DNA of 41,000 nt from Adiantum capillus-veneris (Eukaryota > Streptophyta > Polypodiopsida > Polypodiales > Pteridaceae). Below, piece by piece: positions 1-11,639 of the stretch. Both the position numbers and the translations under genes were made by a program. The notes under the pieces were generated by a model. That model was not told the DNA's origin. It searched no databases and worked only from the letters and a program-made list of their open reading frames with translations. The stretch is from positions 2,456,501 to 2,497,500 of the forward strand of contig CM043967.1 in assembly GCA_014529385.2 (NCBI GenBank). The letters are read 5' to 3'. Within the stretch, counting starts at the first letter, position 1; every line of letters begins with the position of its first letter.

Positions 1-2323
1 CTTCATCACCATCTCCATAAGATCTTCTCTCTCGTATATGGGAAAAAGAACAAGAAAAAGAAGAAGAAGAAGGATATTCTCTCTCTACTTGCTTAATGTC
101 TCCTCTCTCGTTCACAATGTACGCGCTCTCCAGAAGCTCTCATAGTAAAAAACCTCTACGTAGCTCTCATCACCACTCTCTAGTGGAAAATCAAGAATCC
201 TTTTGATAGCCATCATCATCTCTCTCTCTCTCTCTCTATGTCGTTTTTCTGAGTAGTCACTCTCTCGATGATTGTTTTTCTATGTATGAGTGCATGTATG
301 GATTAATCGAGTACGTATGAAGTTTCCCCATGATTAATTCATCATTTTTAACACGTTGATTTATGTACACAATGTGTTTATGATCATGTGCGTCCATAAA
401 AAGCGCTCTTCGTTTCATGTCATAGAAGCGGAACACTGTTATGGCTATAACTCACAAACCATTATGAATCAGCCCAAACCCTTTATATCAGAGATAAAAC
501 ACATCATTTAGAACATTTTCTCTCTTTGGTGTCATGTGAAAATCACACACACGGTAGAGATATGGTAAAAAAACAGCTTGTTTTCCACTGCACAACCACT
601 TTTATTGACTCCAGGCTCCTTGGAGAACCACCATATAGATTCACAAAATGGGAAAATCCACTTAACCAATTGAAAATACTAATGAAACTTGATGATAATT
701 ATATTTAGGTCTCCGTTATCACCACTGGTATGAGAGTTATTAATCATTCCATAACCGGTTTTACCTACGCGTGTGGAAGTGCTACCAAGGGGAAGTACCA
801 TATGATGTCGTGAGTGAACCGATATGATTATGTATGATTGATGGTTTGTTTTGGTGATTTTATTTCAGTTATTGGATGCCCATAAAGGGTATATGGTTAG
901 ACAACCCGAACCGCATAGGTAGATATGATTAACGTGGCCTTCTTTTTGGTTTACCTTTTCTTGTGTGAGTATCATATGAGAAAAGTTATGTCATAGAGTG
1001 CCCCTAGTCTATACTATCGAGTTAAGATTGATGCATTGGTTTGAGGTCAAATACTTTCATTTGCATGTTATGCATGCTCTCGAAAGTGTCAAAAAGTTGT
1101 TTTTTGCATATGTGTGAAGTTATGGTGAATGGTTGACCTAAAGGTTAGAGCTGTTTTGTATCATGTTTATGGTGATGGAATGTTATCATATGATATATGG
1201 AACCTTATGTGTTGATGTGGATGTCTGGTGTGCATGGTTATGATTACTTTCCACTTTTCTAGGTCAAAAGTAGCTCTATGTGCTAGAGAGGTAAAGTGCA
1301 GATGTGATGCATCAACTTTGCATGGTTGGATGTTTTCAAATTTGGATTTTTATATCATGTTTAATTGCTAGTCGGATCTCTTTCATGCATGAAAAACTCA
1401 TGTCTTAAGAGTCATATGTGTGTGGACTCCAATTGACTGCAGGGGATATGTCAAACTTCAAGTGTGGGAGTTGGTTCATTGTGATTAAGGGCTAAGATTC
1501 CCTGATGGATTATGGTTGTGATTTTATGGTGGAAGCCGGTGTGGCTCTTGGTTTTATTCTGAAGTTGGTTATGCTGTCAAAATTTTTGCAACCATGTTAT
1601 GTTCTAAAGTGGTTATGCAGGATTAGTTGTACCTCACCTGAGTTGGGTGGAGTGCTCATCCATGTGATGTAATGAGATTATGGTTTATGGTTTTGGGATT
1701 AGATCATGAAGTGATGTGGATGGTTTATGGTAGACATGTAAGGGTAGAGACCCTATACAATCTAACTGCTTGGAAAAAATTGTTTGTGCATATGGAAAGT
1801 GCTATTGTGATTAGACTCACGTGTTATGTTTTTCATGGAAGCATCGCTACAAGACTAGGATCACCTACATCGCTTGGCCTTAGACTAAAGGGTGGTTGAC
1901 CTGTGGCTTTGCTGGATCGGGGGTGTTACCTAGGTCTTCTTCTTTTTGTTAGCCTCATTTACACGGTTAGTGCGTCGGGAATTGAATGATCTACACAACT
2001 AACACATCGGGGAATTTGACTTGGATTTGCCTAAACACCTGATGCTGGGCATCGAAGAGGTGTGATGCCTAAATGGTATGGTTTGTATTGATACCCTACC
2101 ACCTACTAGAACTTGGGATCCTTTCAGAGCTCGGGTTCATAGAGGGAGGCGAAGCGGCCTCAGCTTATGTTTGGCTCAGGTAGGCTAGAGGTGTTCTGGC
2201 TCGCTCTTGGAGAAGTGAAATTCTCTCTCTCCATAGTAGAGCGGAAGTGGATGGGTGTGACCGGTCCATCCCTACCAGTCCATCCCTACACAAGGTCCCA
2301 TGCTTTGCTAGTTATTTTGTCAT
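1..2323. other. AT-rich stretch without recognisable gene
   Basis: The longest open frames here are 60-75 codons and have no motif I recognise. The first 250 bases are CT/GA-rich, with a short (CT)n at about 219-237. From about 800 to 1900 the sequence is TG-rich with many ATGGTT/TATGGT words, which resembles LTR or intergenic plant DNA. I see no paired LTR, primer site or polypurine tract that would assign it to an element. A short near-duplicate GGTCCATCCCTAC / AGTCCATCCCTAC occurs near 2262-2289. Confidence 0.5.
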
Positions 2324-2369
2324 TAACTTTTTGATGTTATGGTATATAACTTTTTGATGTTATGCTATA
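2324..2369 (+). repeat. 23-bp tandem duplication, two units
   Basis: The word TAACTTTTTGATGTTATG occurs at 2324 and again at 2347, a period of 23 bases with one visible substitution (TATGGTATA versus TATGCTATA). It lies about 85 bases before the copia LTR. It looks like a simple slippage duplication; no function is evident. Confidence 0.85.
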
Positions 2370-2452
2370 CCCAGATTCGGTCATTGCATTAATACATGGT
2401 TTCCTGTTTCATTTAGATGGGGCATTTAAAGATTCTTTGTTGTCATTCTTGT

Positions 2453-2643
2453 TACCATATACATGTGGTAGTGATGTGTGTGAACACAATAGGACCGCCG
2501 TGTTGGAGCTATATATGGCTCACTCTACTCAACTTGGTCTTACCTATATATTTGTATCTTGTCCTCAATATGAATCAGTCTTTGGAAGCGTATATGGTGT
2601 GTCTCTTGTCTCGTCTCTCTCTCTTTCTCTCTACATCTCAACA
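2453..2643 (+). repeat. 5' LTR of the composite copia element
   Basis: The first 50 bases match 9353-9402 with about four differences, and a further block around TTGGAGC...TATATATGGCTCACTCT matches the 3' copy after a gap of some 35 bases. The end ...CTCAACA directly precedes the primer-binding site, as expected of an LTR terminus. A canonical TG start would be at 2464, but similarity to the 3' copy begins at about 2453, so the exact 5' edge is uncertain. The rest of the LTR has diverged strongly from the 3' copy. Confidence 0.65.
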
Positions 2644-2661
2644 TGGTATCAGAGTGGTAAC
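2644..2661 (+). other. Primer-binding site (initiator tRNA-Met type)
   Basis: TGGTATCAGAGTGGTAAC starts immediately after the CA that ends the LTR. Plant copia and gypsy elements usually carry TGGTATCAGAGC here, complementary to the 3' end of initiator tRNA-Met, and the first 11 bases match exactly. Confidence 0.85.
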
Positions 2662-3329
2662 GATCACGTGCCGATTCAATTCATGGTGACAAAACAGTAT
2701 GTGTATGCGATTCGCATGTAAGATTCAAATTTTATTTTTGAGCGTTGATTCTTGTTAACTGTGGTTGTTTTGTGTTAAGAAGAATATGATTAGTGTTTTG
2801 TGTGGCATTTATTGGTAATCAATCTAATCGTTGATTACGTTTTCTTGTTGATGACACCCTGAACTTCATCTCAATTTTTGGGGGTGTTCTGCTCAAAATT
2901 TGGAGAAACGGGAAAAGCGCAATGGAGCGTAGCGCAATGGCAATGGTAGAAAGTTATGTTGTTTTTATTGCAATTGAGCTTGACGTAGCTTTCTTCGTCC
3001 TACTTCTTTGTGAAGCGTCCGCGATCGTTTTTCTTATTTTGGCGTTAACTTTTCCGATAAGATTTAGCTTTTTGCTATTCGTATTGTGGCCGTCAATCTT
3101 GTGTCTCACGCCACTCTATTTTGAGGACTCTTTTATTATTAACGCCTCCTTTACCTTGCCTTTTTTGGGTGATGTCTCTCACATCTTTGGACGTTCGTTG
3201 AGCATCCTTCTTACGTTTATCATTGACAGAACGCAGTCCTCATATTTCTCTCATTCTAAATTGCATCCTTCACCATATATGGTGTGCAGATTCTGCGATC
3301 TTATCTTATACGTCTTCTCGCAACAAGAT
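2662..3329 (+). other. Leader region of first copia element
   Basis: This 668-base stretch lies between the primer site and the first credible gag residues. An open frame runs through it from 2922 and would encode a strongly hydrophobic peptide (runs such as FFVLLLCEASAIVFLILAL), but it matches no retroelement protein I know and is T-rich throughout. I read it as untranslated leader that happens to be open in the gag frame. Confidence 0.5.
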
Positions 3330-4843
3330 ATGACTATGAATATTCTCGTCAACCGCTTTCCTTCTGGCCAACGTTCCGTTCCTCCTTTTCAAGGCCAAGG
3401 ATTTCCATGCTGGAAATCAAAGATGTTGTTAATTCTTGAAGGCGATGAACTCTCCGATGTTGTTCTTGGAAATCGTGTTTGTCCGCCTCAGCCTGTTGAT
3501 ACGGATAATGATAACGTGTTTATCACTGAAGGACCTATATTTGAAGATTGGAATGTTGCCTATACGGATTGGCAACGACGTGATAAAGCATCTCGTCGGT
3601 ATATTCTTTCTGCTCTTACTGATTCGCTTTTGCTTGATATGTATGAACTGCCTACTTCCCACGACGTATGGAAGTACCTTCTTGCAAACTTTCAGAAGAA
3701 ATCTGTTACAGAAATACTTTATTTGAGAGGGTTGCTTAACAAGTTACAATATGAAGTTGGTACTGCCATGACGGGACATATTGAATCTTTCAAATCTATT
3801 ATTAATCAACTTGCTGCTGCCGGTGATCCTGTTACACAAAAGCAACTCATTACACTTCTCCTTGATACGGTGAAGCGTGATGCTACTTTTAACGAACAGC
3901 TTATGGGAGGCTCATGGTCCATGGATGATTCTGATGATACTAAATCATTGCTTCAGGCTTTTCCATTTCTTTCAGAAGATGAAACTCTTCCTATAGAGAA
4001 ACTTTCCTCTTCACAACCATCCATTCCGAATGTTGCCAATGATAATATTGATATTTTTGTTGATCTGCCTATTGATTTTGAACATGGCTCATGTCATGTT
4101 TATGATGACGATATTGCTGATAATGCTTTTTCTACTTCTGAAGATCCCGTTACTTATGATGAAGCTATCTTTTCACCACAAAAGGATCAATGGCAAGAGG
4201 CTATGGAAGCAGAGTACGATTCTCTTATCTCTAAAGGTACATGGATACTAACTGAATTACCTCCTGGTCGTACAGCTATTAAATGTAAGTGGATTTATAA
4301 GAAAAAAGTAAAAGCAGATGGATCTTTTGACAAGTTCAAGGCGCGTTTAGTTGCAAAAGGTTACTCCCAAGTAGCTGGTGTTGATTATCAAGAGACTTTT
4401 TCACCAGTTGTTCGCATTACAAGTGTTCGAGTTTTATTGGCATTTGCTGTTCAATTTGATTTAGAAGCTCATCAAATGGATGTGCGAACTTCTTTTCTTA
4501 ATGGTGACTTGGAAGAGGAAATTTATATGGAACAACCAGAAGGGTTTGTTATTCCAGGTAAAGAAGACCTTGTTGCTCAACTCCATAAGGAACTATATGG
4601 TCTCAAACAAGCTTTGCGAGCCTGGTATACAAAATTTGATCTTTTTCTCACCTCTAAAGGATTCATCTCTTGCTCTTCAGAACCCAACTTATACATAAAA
4701 CGCCAAGGTAGCAGTTTTGTGATTCTTGCTCTTTATGTGGATGATACCATCCTTGTTTCCAATGATTTGGGATTTCTTCAGCAAGTGAAAAAGTTATTGT
4801 ATTTTGCATTTGATATGGTGGATCTTGGAGAGATTCACTCGTG
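3330..4843 (+). pseudogene. Copia gag-RT fusion with in-frame internal deletion
   Basis: The ATG at 3330 opens a gag-like region with the usual copia start (FQGQGFPCWKSKMLLILEGD) and the UBN2-type helical core, including DVWKYLLANF. At about 3860-3890 the gag text (LITLLLD) passes straight into the end of the integrase C-terminal extension (KRDATFNEQ), then the linker and RT. The zinc knuckle, protease and integrase core are absent. RT shows WQEAMEAEYDSL, KCKWIYKKK, ARLVAKGYSQ, the metal-binding D in HQMDVRTSFLNGD, and an intact YVDD at 4734-4745. The text stops at DLGEIH (about 4843), where YFLG should follow; RNase H is lost. The frame stays open across the deletion, which is unusual here. 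It cannot be an autonomous polyprotein. Confidence 0.85.
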
Positions 4844-5025
4844 TATTGCACTACAGGCAGTATTGCACAGTCTATTTCGTCATTTTGTGCAAATTTTTTG
4901 TCAGTGCCGTTTTTTGCATAACAGGTGCCTCATAGTCTTCTACGGTTTGTGCTATATAGCACGTGTTGTTCTCGCTCTGTTTCTCCTACTTTCGGGAAGT
5001 TTTCACATCAGGTGCAGCATTTACC
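4844..5025 (+). other. Leader remnant of second copia element
   Basis: The sequence changes abruptly after the RT of the first element and leads to the gag ATG at 5026. It is TTTTG/TGC-rich, contains two CAGGTGC words, and has neither an LTR pair partner nor a TGGTATCAGAG primer site. It is probably the 3' part of the second element's leader, kept when the two elements were joined. Confidence 0.55.
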
Positions 5026-6440
5026 ATGGCTGACAACAACACAGATGTGTTCAAGATGTTTGCTGCTAAGGACATGTTGGATGGGGACAACTGCCCTATG
5101 TGGGTTTATATGATGCAACATGTTCTTGTCTCAAAGGGCGTTTGGAACATTGTGCAGGGCATTGATGTACGTCCTGGTTCTAAGGATGTAGGTGATGTTG
5201 AGTATGTTGCAGGTCTTGCTGCAAGGATTGCTGCTATTAGATTTGTTTTGCCTACAGTAGAACAAGCTCGTTGGGATGGAAAGGATGCACAGGCTCATGC
5301 ATTGATTGTGTTGTCTGTGAAGCACACCATTGTTCCTCACATCCGTTCATCAAAATCTGCAAAACAAGCTTGGGATATTTTGGTTGGTCTTTATGCAAGC
5401 CGCAATGAGGCTAAAATTTCTTTGCTGCGTAAAGAGCTGGAGTCGAAGATTATGCATGAGGAAGATGATATGGACACTTTCCTTGCTAGTGTCAAGGATA
5501 TCAATGAGCAACTTATTTCTGCAGGTGAAGTCATTTCAGACAGTTTCCTTGTGCAAACTGTTCTTGATGCCTTACCAGATTCTTACCAGACTATTGCTAG
5601 TACTTGGAGACTTATGACCCAAGGAAATCTAGAAGTTTTCAAGTTTGATGTATTATGCACATTGTTGTTGCAAGAGTTACTTTCCAAAAAAAACAGGACT
5701 AGACAGCGTGCAGTTGAACAGGCTTTTATTGCTTCTCAAAGAAAGGGTGGTAACAGCAATGCAGCCAATTCTTATGGTTCTGCTGCAAGTAGTAAAACTT
5801 TTGTTCCTAATGCTTCTGCTGGAAGCACTTCGTATGGAAATTCTGGTGATAAGGGAAAAAAGAAGATGCGTTGCCATTATTGTAAAGCTAATGATTACTT
5901 GATCAAGAAGTGTCCTAAGTTGAAGGCCAAAGAGGCTACGAAGAAAGAGGGTGGTTACACTGCAAATGTTGGTTCCATTACAAATGCAACCATTGTTGGG
6001 TCTTATGTGAAAGGAGGCTGTGATCCTGATGTTGATTTAGAATGGGCTTTTAGCGCAGAGTGCACTTACAATCCTATTGTCCATGATGCATGCTTGTCAG
6101 TTGCTGAAGATTCACATGTGTGGTATTTTGATAGTGGTGCTACAAAGCACATTACCTCACATCATGAATTTTTCACCTCTCTCTAGTCTATCCCTCATAA
6201 GAATTCTGTCACTTGTGCCAACAATGTCTCTTATCCAATTCGGGGAGTTGGAAAGATTGTGCTTACTGCTACTAGTGGCAGTTTCTTCACACTTGTTGAT
6301 GCACTTTATGTACCTGGGATCAAGAAGAATATCTTGTCTATATCCACACTTGCTAGACTTGGACTTGTAGTCAAATTTGTGGATGACAAATGTACAGTTC
6401 ATGATATCAATTTTCTGGTGATGAAATTGTTACATCTAGC
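5026..6440 (+). pseudogene. Second copia element: gag and protease (broken)
   Basis: The ATG at 5026 (context ACCATGG) begins MADNNTDVFKMFAAKDM, a typical copia gag start, followed by the UBN2 core (AKQAWDILVGLYASRN, LRKELESKIMHEEDDMDTFL). A single zinc knuckle, CHYCKANDYLIKKC (about 5872-5913), keeps three Cys but has Tyr where the CCHC motif needs His. The aspartic protease site DSGA is at 6130-6141 (WYFDSGATKHIT). A TAG at 6184-6186 interrupts it; the same frame then continues with the protease body (VDALYVPGIKKNILSISTLA, about 6292-6351). One or more small indels at about 6405-6445 shift the frame before integrase. In life this would be the capsid and polyprotein-cleaving part of the polyprotein. 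Confidence 0.9.
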
Positions 6441-6442
6441 CT

Positions 6443-7690
6443 TTGTGCTATGAGCTGTATAAGCTCACTTTGTATGACAAGTGTGGACAAAATTTTGTAA
6501 ATGCTGTTGCAGATTCAAGGGCTATTTCAGATGCAAAACTTTGGCATGCACGTTTTGATCATCTGAATTTTGCCAGTTTGCTGCGTTTGCAGAAATCTGA
6601 TATGGTTGCTTCTTTGCCGCCTCTTGAAGAACCTGTCAAACATGTTTGTGAAGGTTGTATCTTAGGTAAGATGCAGCATTCTAAGTTTCCAAAGGATGGT
6701 TCAGTTTGTTCCACATGCAGGTTGCAGCTTGTGCATAGTGATGTTTGTGGGCCCATGCAAACTCCGTCCTTGGGCAATTACCTGTACTTCGTGACTTTCA
6801 TTGATGATTACTCCAAGCATGCATGGGTATTTCCGCTTAAAGCGAAGTCCGAAGTTTTTATGTGCTTCAAACAATTTTTGGCTATGGCTGAAAATGTCTC
6901 AAAATGTACTATGGGCACCCTCCGTTCCGATCGAGGGGGGGAGTATATGTCTCATGAATTTAATGCATTTCTGGATAGTCGTGGGATAAAACACCAATGT
7001 ACAGTGCCTTATACACCTCAGCAAAATGGTGTTGCTGAGAGGAAAAACAGGTCACTAACGGAAATGGCACGATGTATGGTCAAAAGTCAAGCTTTGCCGC
7101 ATTCTTTTTGGCTTGAGGCCATCATGTGTGCCACTTATGTACTTAACAGGTGTCCTACGAAAGCTTTGCAGTCTATTACTCCATATGAAGCATGGCATGA
7201 TAGAAAACCTTCTATTGAGCACATGCGTGTTTTTGGCTGTTTGGCATATGCTTTGGTGCCACAAGTGCAGCGCAGAAAATTGGATGATAAGGCTGTCAAA
7301 TGTATTTTTGTTGGTTATAGTGTTGAAAGCAAAGGTTTCAGGTTACATCATCCGCAAACAAAGCGTATTCTGGTTTTGCGAGATGTAGTATTTGTGGAAG
7401 ATTCTGTTCAGCCCTTGCTGTCATGTACTAGAGACAGTAATGTAAGCTCATAGGACATTTATGACACTTTGTTGCCTCTTTTCAGTGGTGGAAATACAAA
7501 AGTAATTTCCAATGAGGCAAATGTACAGCCTATGGGGTTTTCTGAAAATGTTACAGATCAGTCTATTACTGATGCAGATGTACATGATGTACTTGATGAG
7601 GAAAGGATTGAAAATGAGCAGGCTAGAGGTATGCCAAAATGGCTGGTGCACACTTTGCGTGACAATAAATTGGATGCACCTTTGTCTAGT
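6443..7690 (+). pseudogene. Second copia element: integrase (open core)
   Basis: The frame is open from 6443 to 7453. It holds the HHCC zinc module (WHARFDHLNF ... CEGCILGK) and a complete DDE triad: D in LVHSDVCGP, D in LRSDRGGEY, E in NGVAERKNR. The GKM and TPYEAW blocks and the CIFVGYS motif of copia integrases follow. A TAG at 7451-7453 ends the open frame, but the same frame continues as a C-terminal linker (about 7469-7690) until a frameshift near 7690-7740. The integrase core is the best-preserved coding stretch in the window, and all three catalytic residues are present. Confidence 0.9.
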
Positions 7691-8690
7691 TGTACTCTGC
7701 ATCTTATGCATCAGATTGTTATGCTTTGGCTGTGTCTAGCTTACATGATGTTGAGGAGCCTCTGTCTTTTGATGAAGCAAAGAATTCAAAAAGTTGGATG
7801 GCTGCCATGCAATCAGTATATGATGCACTTATAGAAAATGACACATGGAATTTATGTGATTTGCCTCCTGCCAAAAAGGCCATTGGTACGAAGTGGGTTT
7901 ACAAGTTGAAACTCAAGCCGGATGGTGAGATCGATTTCCATAATTCTTGACTTGTTGCGAAGGGTTATGCACAACAAAAAGGCATAGATTATGAACAGAC
8001 TTTTGCTCCCACTTGTCATATGACTACTGTGCCTTTTCTGTGTGCATTGGCAGCTCATTTTGGTTGGGATGTACATCAATCAGACATTGTTACTGCTTTC
8101 TTGAATGGTGACATATTTGAGGAAGTTATGTAACACAGCCTCGTGGTTTTGTCATAAAAGGACAAGAGGACAAAGTGTGCAGACGTAAGAAGGCTTTGTA
8201 TGGGTTGAAGCAATCTCCTCGTGCTTGGTATGAGAAAGCAGACACTCATTTGGTTAAGCGAGGCTTTCGTAATAGTCCAACAGAAAGCACATTGTATGTA
8301 AAGCATGAGGGTGATGTACTTCTCATTGTGGTTCTTTATGTCGATGATTTGTTGATCACTGGACCAAATGAGAGACATATTGCTGAATTTAAGGCTCATT
8401 TGAATGCTACTTTCAAGATAAAAGATTTGGGGCTGTTGCATCATTACTTGGGTATATAGTTTAAGCAATGTGATGGTGGTATTGCCTTGTGTCAGAAAAG
8501 TTACATAGAGACATGGCTATGTAAGTTTGGACTTGAGGATTGCAAACCTATTGCCACTCCCATGGAAACAGGTTTGAAGTTGAGTCTACATGATGCTGGC
8601 GATCCTGCTGATGTCACTCTTTACCAAAGTGTTGTTGGCTGCCTCAGTATGTATGCAACACGAGGCCAGATATTTAGTTTGTAGTCTCAC
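7690..8690 (+). pseudogene. Second copia element: reverse transcriptase (broken)
   Basis: RT begins with PLSFDEAKNSKSWMAAMQSV and AIGTKWVYKLKLKPDG. A TGA at 7948-7950 stands where this family has Arg before LVAKGYAQ. A single-base loss near 8127-8132 breaks the expected EVYVTQPRGF. The second part (8175-8459) has ALYGLKQSPRAWYEK and an intact YVDD at 8337-8348. TAG at 8457-8459 interrupts before CKPIATPMETG, and TAG at 8682-8684 ends the stretch. Metal-binding Asp residues survive (HQSDIVTAFLNGD and YVDD), but five or so lesions make it non-functional. Confidence 0.9.
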
Positions 8691-8704
8691 AGGTCAGCAG
8701 ATTT

Positions 8705-9290
8705 ATGCATAGCCCAGGGTCTAAGCATTGGCAAGCTATCAAGAGGATTTTCTGCTACCTTAGTGGCACTTTACATCTTGACTTGTTTTATCCCAAGGGG
8801 GGATCATTGCCGCCAGATGTACATGCTTTTTCGGACTCAGATTGGGCTCGTTGTTTTGACACAGGCGTGTCCACAAGTGGTTTTTGCTTCATGCTTGGTA
8901 GTTCATGTATATCATGGTTGAGCAAGAAGCAACCTACTATGGCCACTTTGAGTTGTGAGGCTGAGTACAGGGCAGTCTTCACAGCTACGGTTGAGTGTGT
9001 ATAGCTCAGACGCCTTATGGCTAATTTGGGTGTTGGACGGACACTGCCAACACTATCTACACTGACAGTCAAAGCGTATTCGTAGTTGCGAGGAACCCAT
9101 TTTTTCATGCTCGCACAAAGCACATTGAGGTGCATTACCACTATGTCAGGGAGAGTCTCTCAACAGGAGAGATAAGCTTGGCTTATGTGCCAACACACGA
9201 CAACCTTGCATATCTTTTCACGAAGGAATTTTCTCATGAGAAGCTTGAAGCTTTCTACAAATCTTTGGGCTTACTCCCCTTTGTGGACTG
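8705..9290 (+). pseudogene. Second copia element: RNase H (broken)
   Basis: The copia RNase H text starts PGSKHWQAIKRIFCYLSGT and includes the catalytic-site blocks FSDSDWARCFDTGVSTSGF and SKKQPTMATLSCEAEYRA. A TAG at 9002-9004 replaces the conserved Trp codon after ECV, consistent with a G-to-A change. Beyond it, in shifted frames, come YTDSQSV, ARTKHIEVHYHYVRE and LAYLFTKEF, the normal C-terminus. It continues the RT of 7690-8690 after a frameshift at about 8684-8705. Confidence 0.88.
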
Positions 9291-9352
9291 ATCATGTCCT
9301 CTGGGCATGGCACTTCCCTTTACTCATGTGCCAGCTCTCGTTCACCCGCATA

Positions 9353-9576
9353 TACCATATACATGTGGTAGTGATGTGTGTAAACACACTAGGACCGACG
9401 GGGCATTTATCCCCTCTTTAGGAGGTTTTCCCTCTGGAGCATTGTATATATGCCCATCACTCTAGGGCTATCTATTTTTCTATTGCATACTAAGTAACAC
9501 ACTCTCTATTGTGTGCCTTGAGCTTCCTTCGTCTTCTCCAAACTGTGTGCGTTTATTTGCAACCCTAATTCCAACA
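9353..9576 (+). repeat. 3' LTR of the composite copia element
   Basis: It starts with 50 bases nearly identical to 2453-2502 and keeps a block CTGGAGC...TATATATGCCCATCACTCT that matches the 5' copy after extra bases. I place the end at ...CCTAATTCCAACA (9576), a usual LTR terminus. The two LTRs differ far more than a normal pair, consistent with a chimeric origin or great age. Confidence 0.55.
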
Positions 9577-9904
9577 ATTATATCATGTCTTTGTGCACTC
9601 TATTTCATCCTCCACTATCCACAAACTCTCTCTCTCTCCCTGCAATGCGGTGCACACATATATTCACCCTCCACAATGTTATATTTTTCTTGAGTACGCT
9701 TTCATTCATAACACCCATTCAAGGGTAGCACTAGTTGCTAGGTGCCTCTGGATGCAGTTCGGCTCATGGCTTAAACTCCATGCTTGGTTGGGCACTGAGA
9801 GCTCCTCCCCTATGCAAACGCTTCCGCAACTTTGATGTATATTAAAAATTGTATAAAGCTGTAAGTTGTATATTTTGTGCACAGACCCCCAAGGAGAGGT
9901 ATCT
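9577..9904. other. Spacer without recognisable gene
   Basis: This lies between the copia LTR and the start of similarity to the downstream LINE. It contains a short CT run (about 9629-9643). No reading frame or repeat partner was found. Confidence 0.5.
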
Positions 9905-10861
<957 letters not shown>

Positions 10862-11199
10862 TTACTCTCTTGCTATCTCTCTCTACGCACATATATGCAC
10901 GCTCTCCCCCCCTCTCTTTGCATGGAGAATGACATACTACGGGTTTTCTTTTTTGAGAATGGTAATCTCAAGAGGACACATGAGGTGCAAACAATATGTT
11001 GATGCATCTTGATGCAAAGTGGAGTATGACTACATATTAAAAAATTAGAAACTTGATACCATGAGCCGTGATGAATGTGAGGTGAAAAACGTATGCACGA
11101 ACAATTCTTGGGCTGATGTAAGTGGTAGAAATGTGGTTCCAAAATTCTCTCTCATGCAAGACATGTCCCAAACAAAGAATGTTGAGGATATAGGTGTAT

Positions 11200-11610
11200 A
11201 GGGATAGGATCGATTTCCAAGAGCATTGTTATTCATGGAATTCCCAAAGAAAACCTAGAGAATCCTTGTCTTACCGTTGTTATCACACATTTCTTCAAAA
11301 TCTACTTTGGAATGTTAAGAGTTATGGTGTATGAAGCACATAGAGTGTGTAAGAAAGGAGCTCCTTGCTCGAGAGAATGGAAAATTCTATGTACCATGCC
11401 AGATGAGACCAAATGAAATATTATCCTTGATAATAGTTGGATTTTTTTGAGAGATGTAATTTTTTTGGTATATGATGAAGACTGTACTACAAAGCAGCAA
11501 ATGTGTGTCGCAAGGCATATCAGGATAGGAAAAAGAAGAACAAGAAGATCTCTCGTAAGAAATTATGTCCAAGGAGGAGGCAAGTCCCTCGATGAAAGAG
11601 GAGTGCATGA
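11200..11610 (+). pseudogene. LINE ORF1 remnant (RNA-binding protein)
   Basis: The frame near 11217 reads SIVIHGIPKENLENPCLTV, then FFKIYFGMLRV, EAHRVCKKGAPCSRE, an in-frame stop after MPDETK, and a Lys/Arg-rich end (YQDRKKKNKKISRKK). A NIPxE-type start, an EAHR block and a basic tail match LINE ORF1 proteins of the L1 Transposase_22 type, which coat element RNA. The match is from family memory and the ends are not defined. Confidence 0.6.
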
Positions 11611-11639
11611 CCTATGAGGCTGAATTAGAATTGAAAGAA

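Larger units (their letters stand above)
2453..9576 (+). mobile_element. Composite (chimeric) Ty1/copia retrotransposon
   Basis: The block carries an LTR-like repeat at each end (2453-2643 and 9353-9576), a tRNA-Met-type primer site at 2644 and copia coding remnants throughout. Two elements are joined. The first contributes the 5' LTR, leader, gag and part of RT, and stops at about 4843. The second supplies a full gag-protease-integrase-RT-RNase H series (5026 to about 9290) from a different copia subfamily, with no LTR between them. Gene order PR-IN-RT-RNase H identifies copia (Pseudoviridae). I see no matching 5-bp target duplication outside the LTRs. The chimera may come from template switching between co-packaged RNAs or from a deletion between neighbouring elements; the sequence alone does not decide. 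Confidence 0.8.

Noticed and set aside
1672-1899. 75-codon plus-strand open frame
   Set aside because: No domain, no splice or promoter context that I can support; length is within chance expectation.
2453-2502. Short hairpin-like ACCATATACATGTGGT at the copia LTR start as a transposon TIR
   Set aside because: It occurs in the same orientation at both LTRs, so it belongs to a direct repeat and is not a terminal inverted repeat.
2922-3329. Hydrophobic open frame that could look like a membrane-protein N-terminus of a 703-residue protein
   Set aside because: It lies in the retrotransposon leader, is T-rich, and has no family resemblance; gag wording begins only after 3330.
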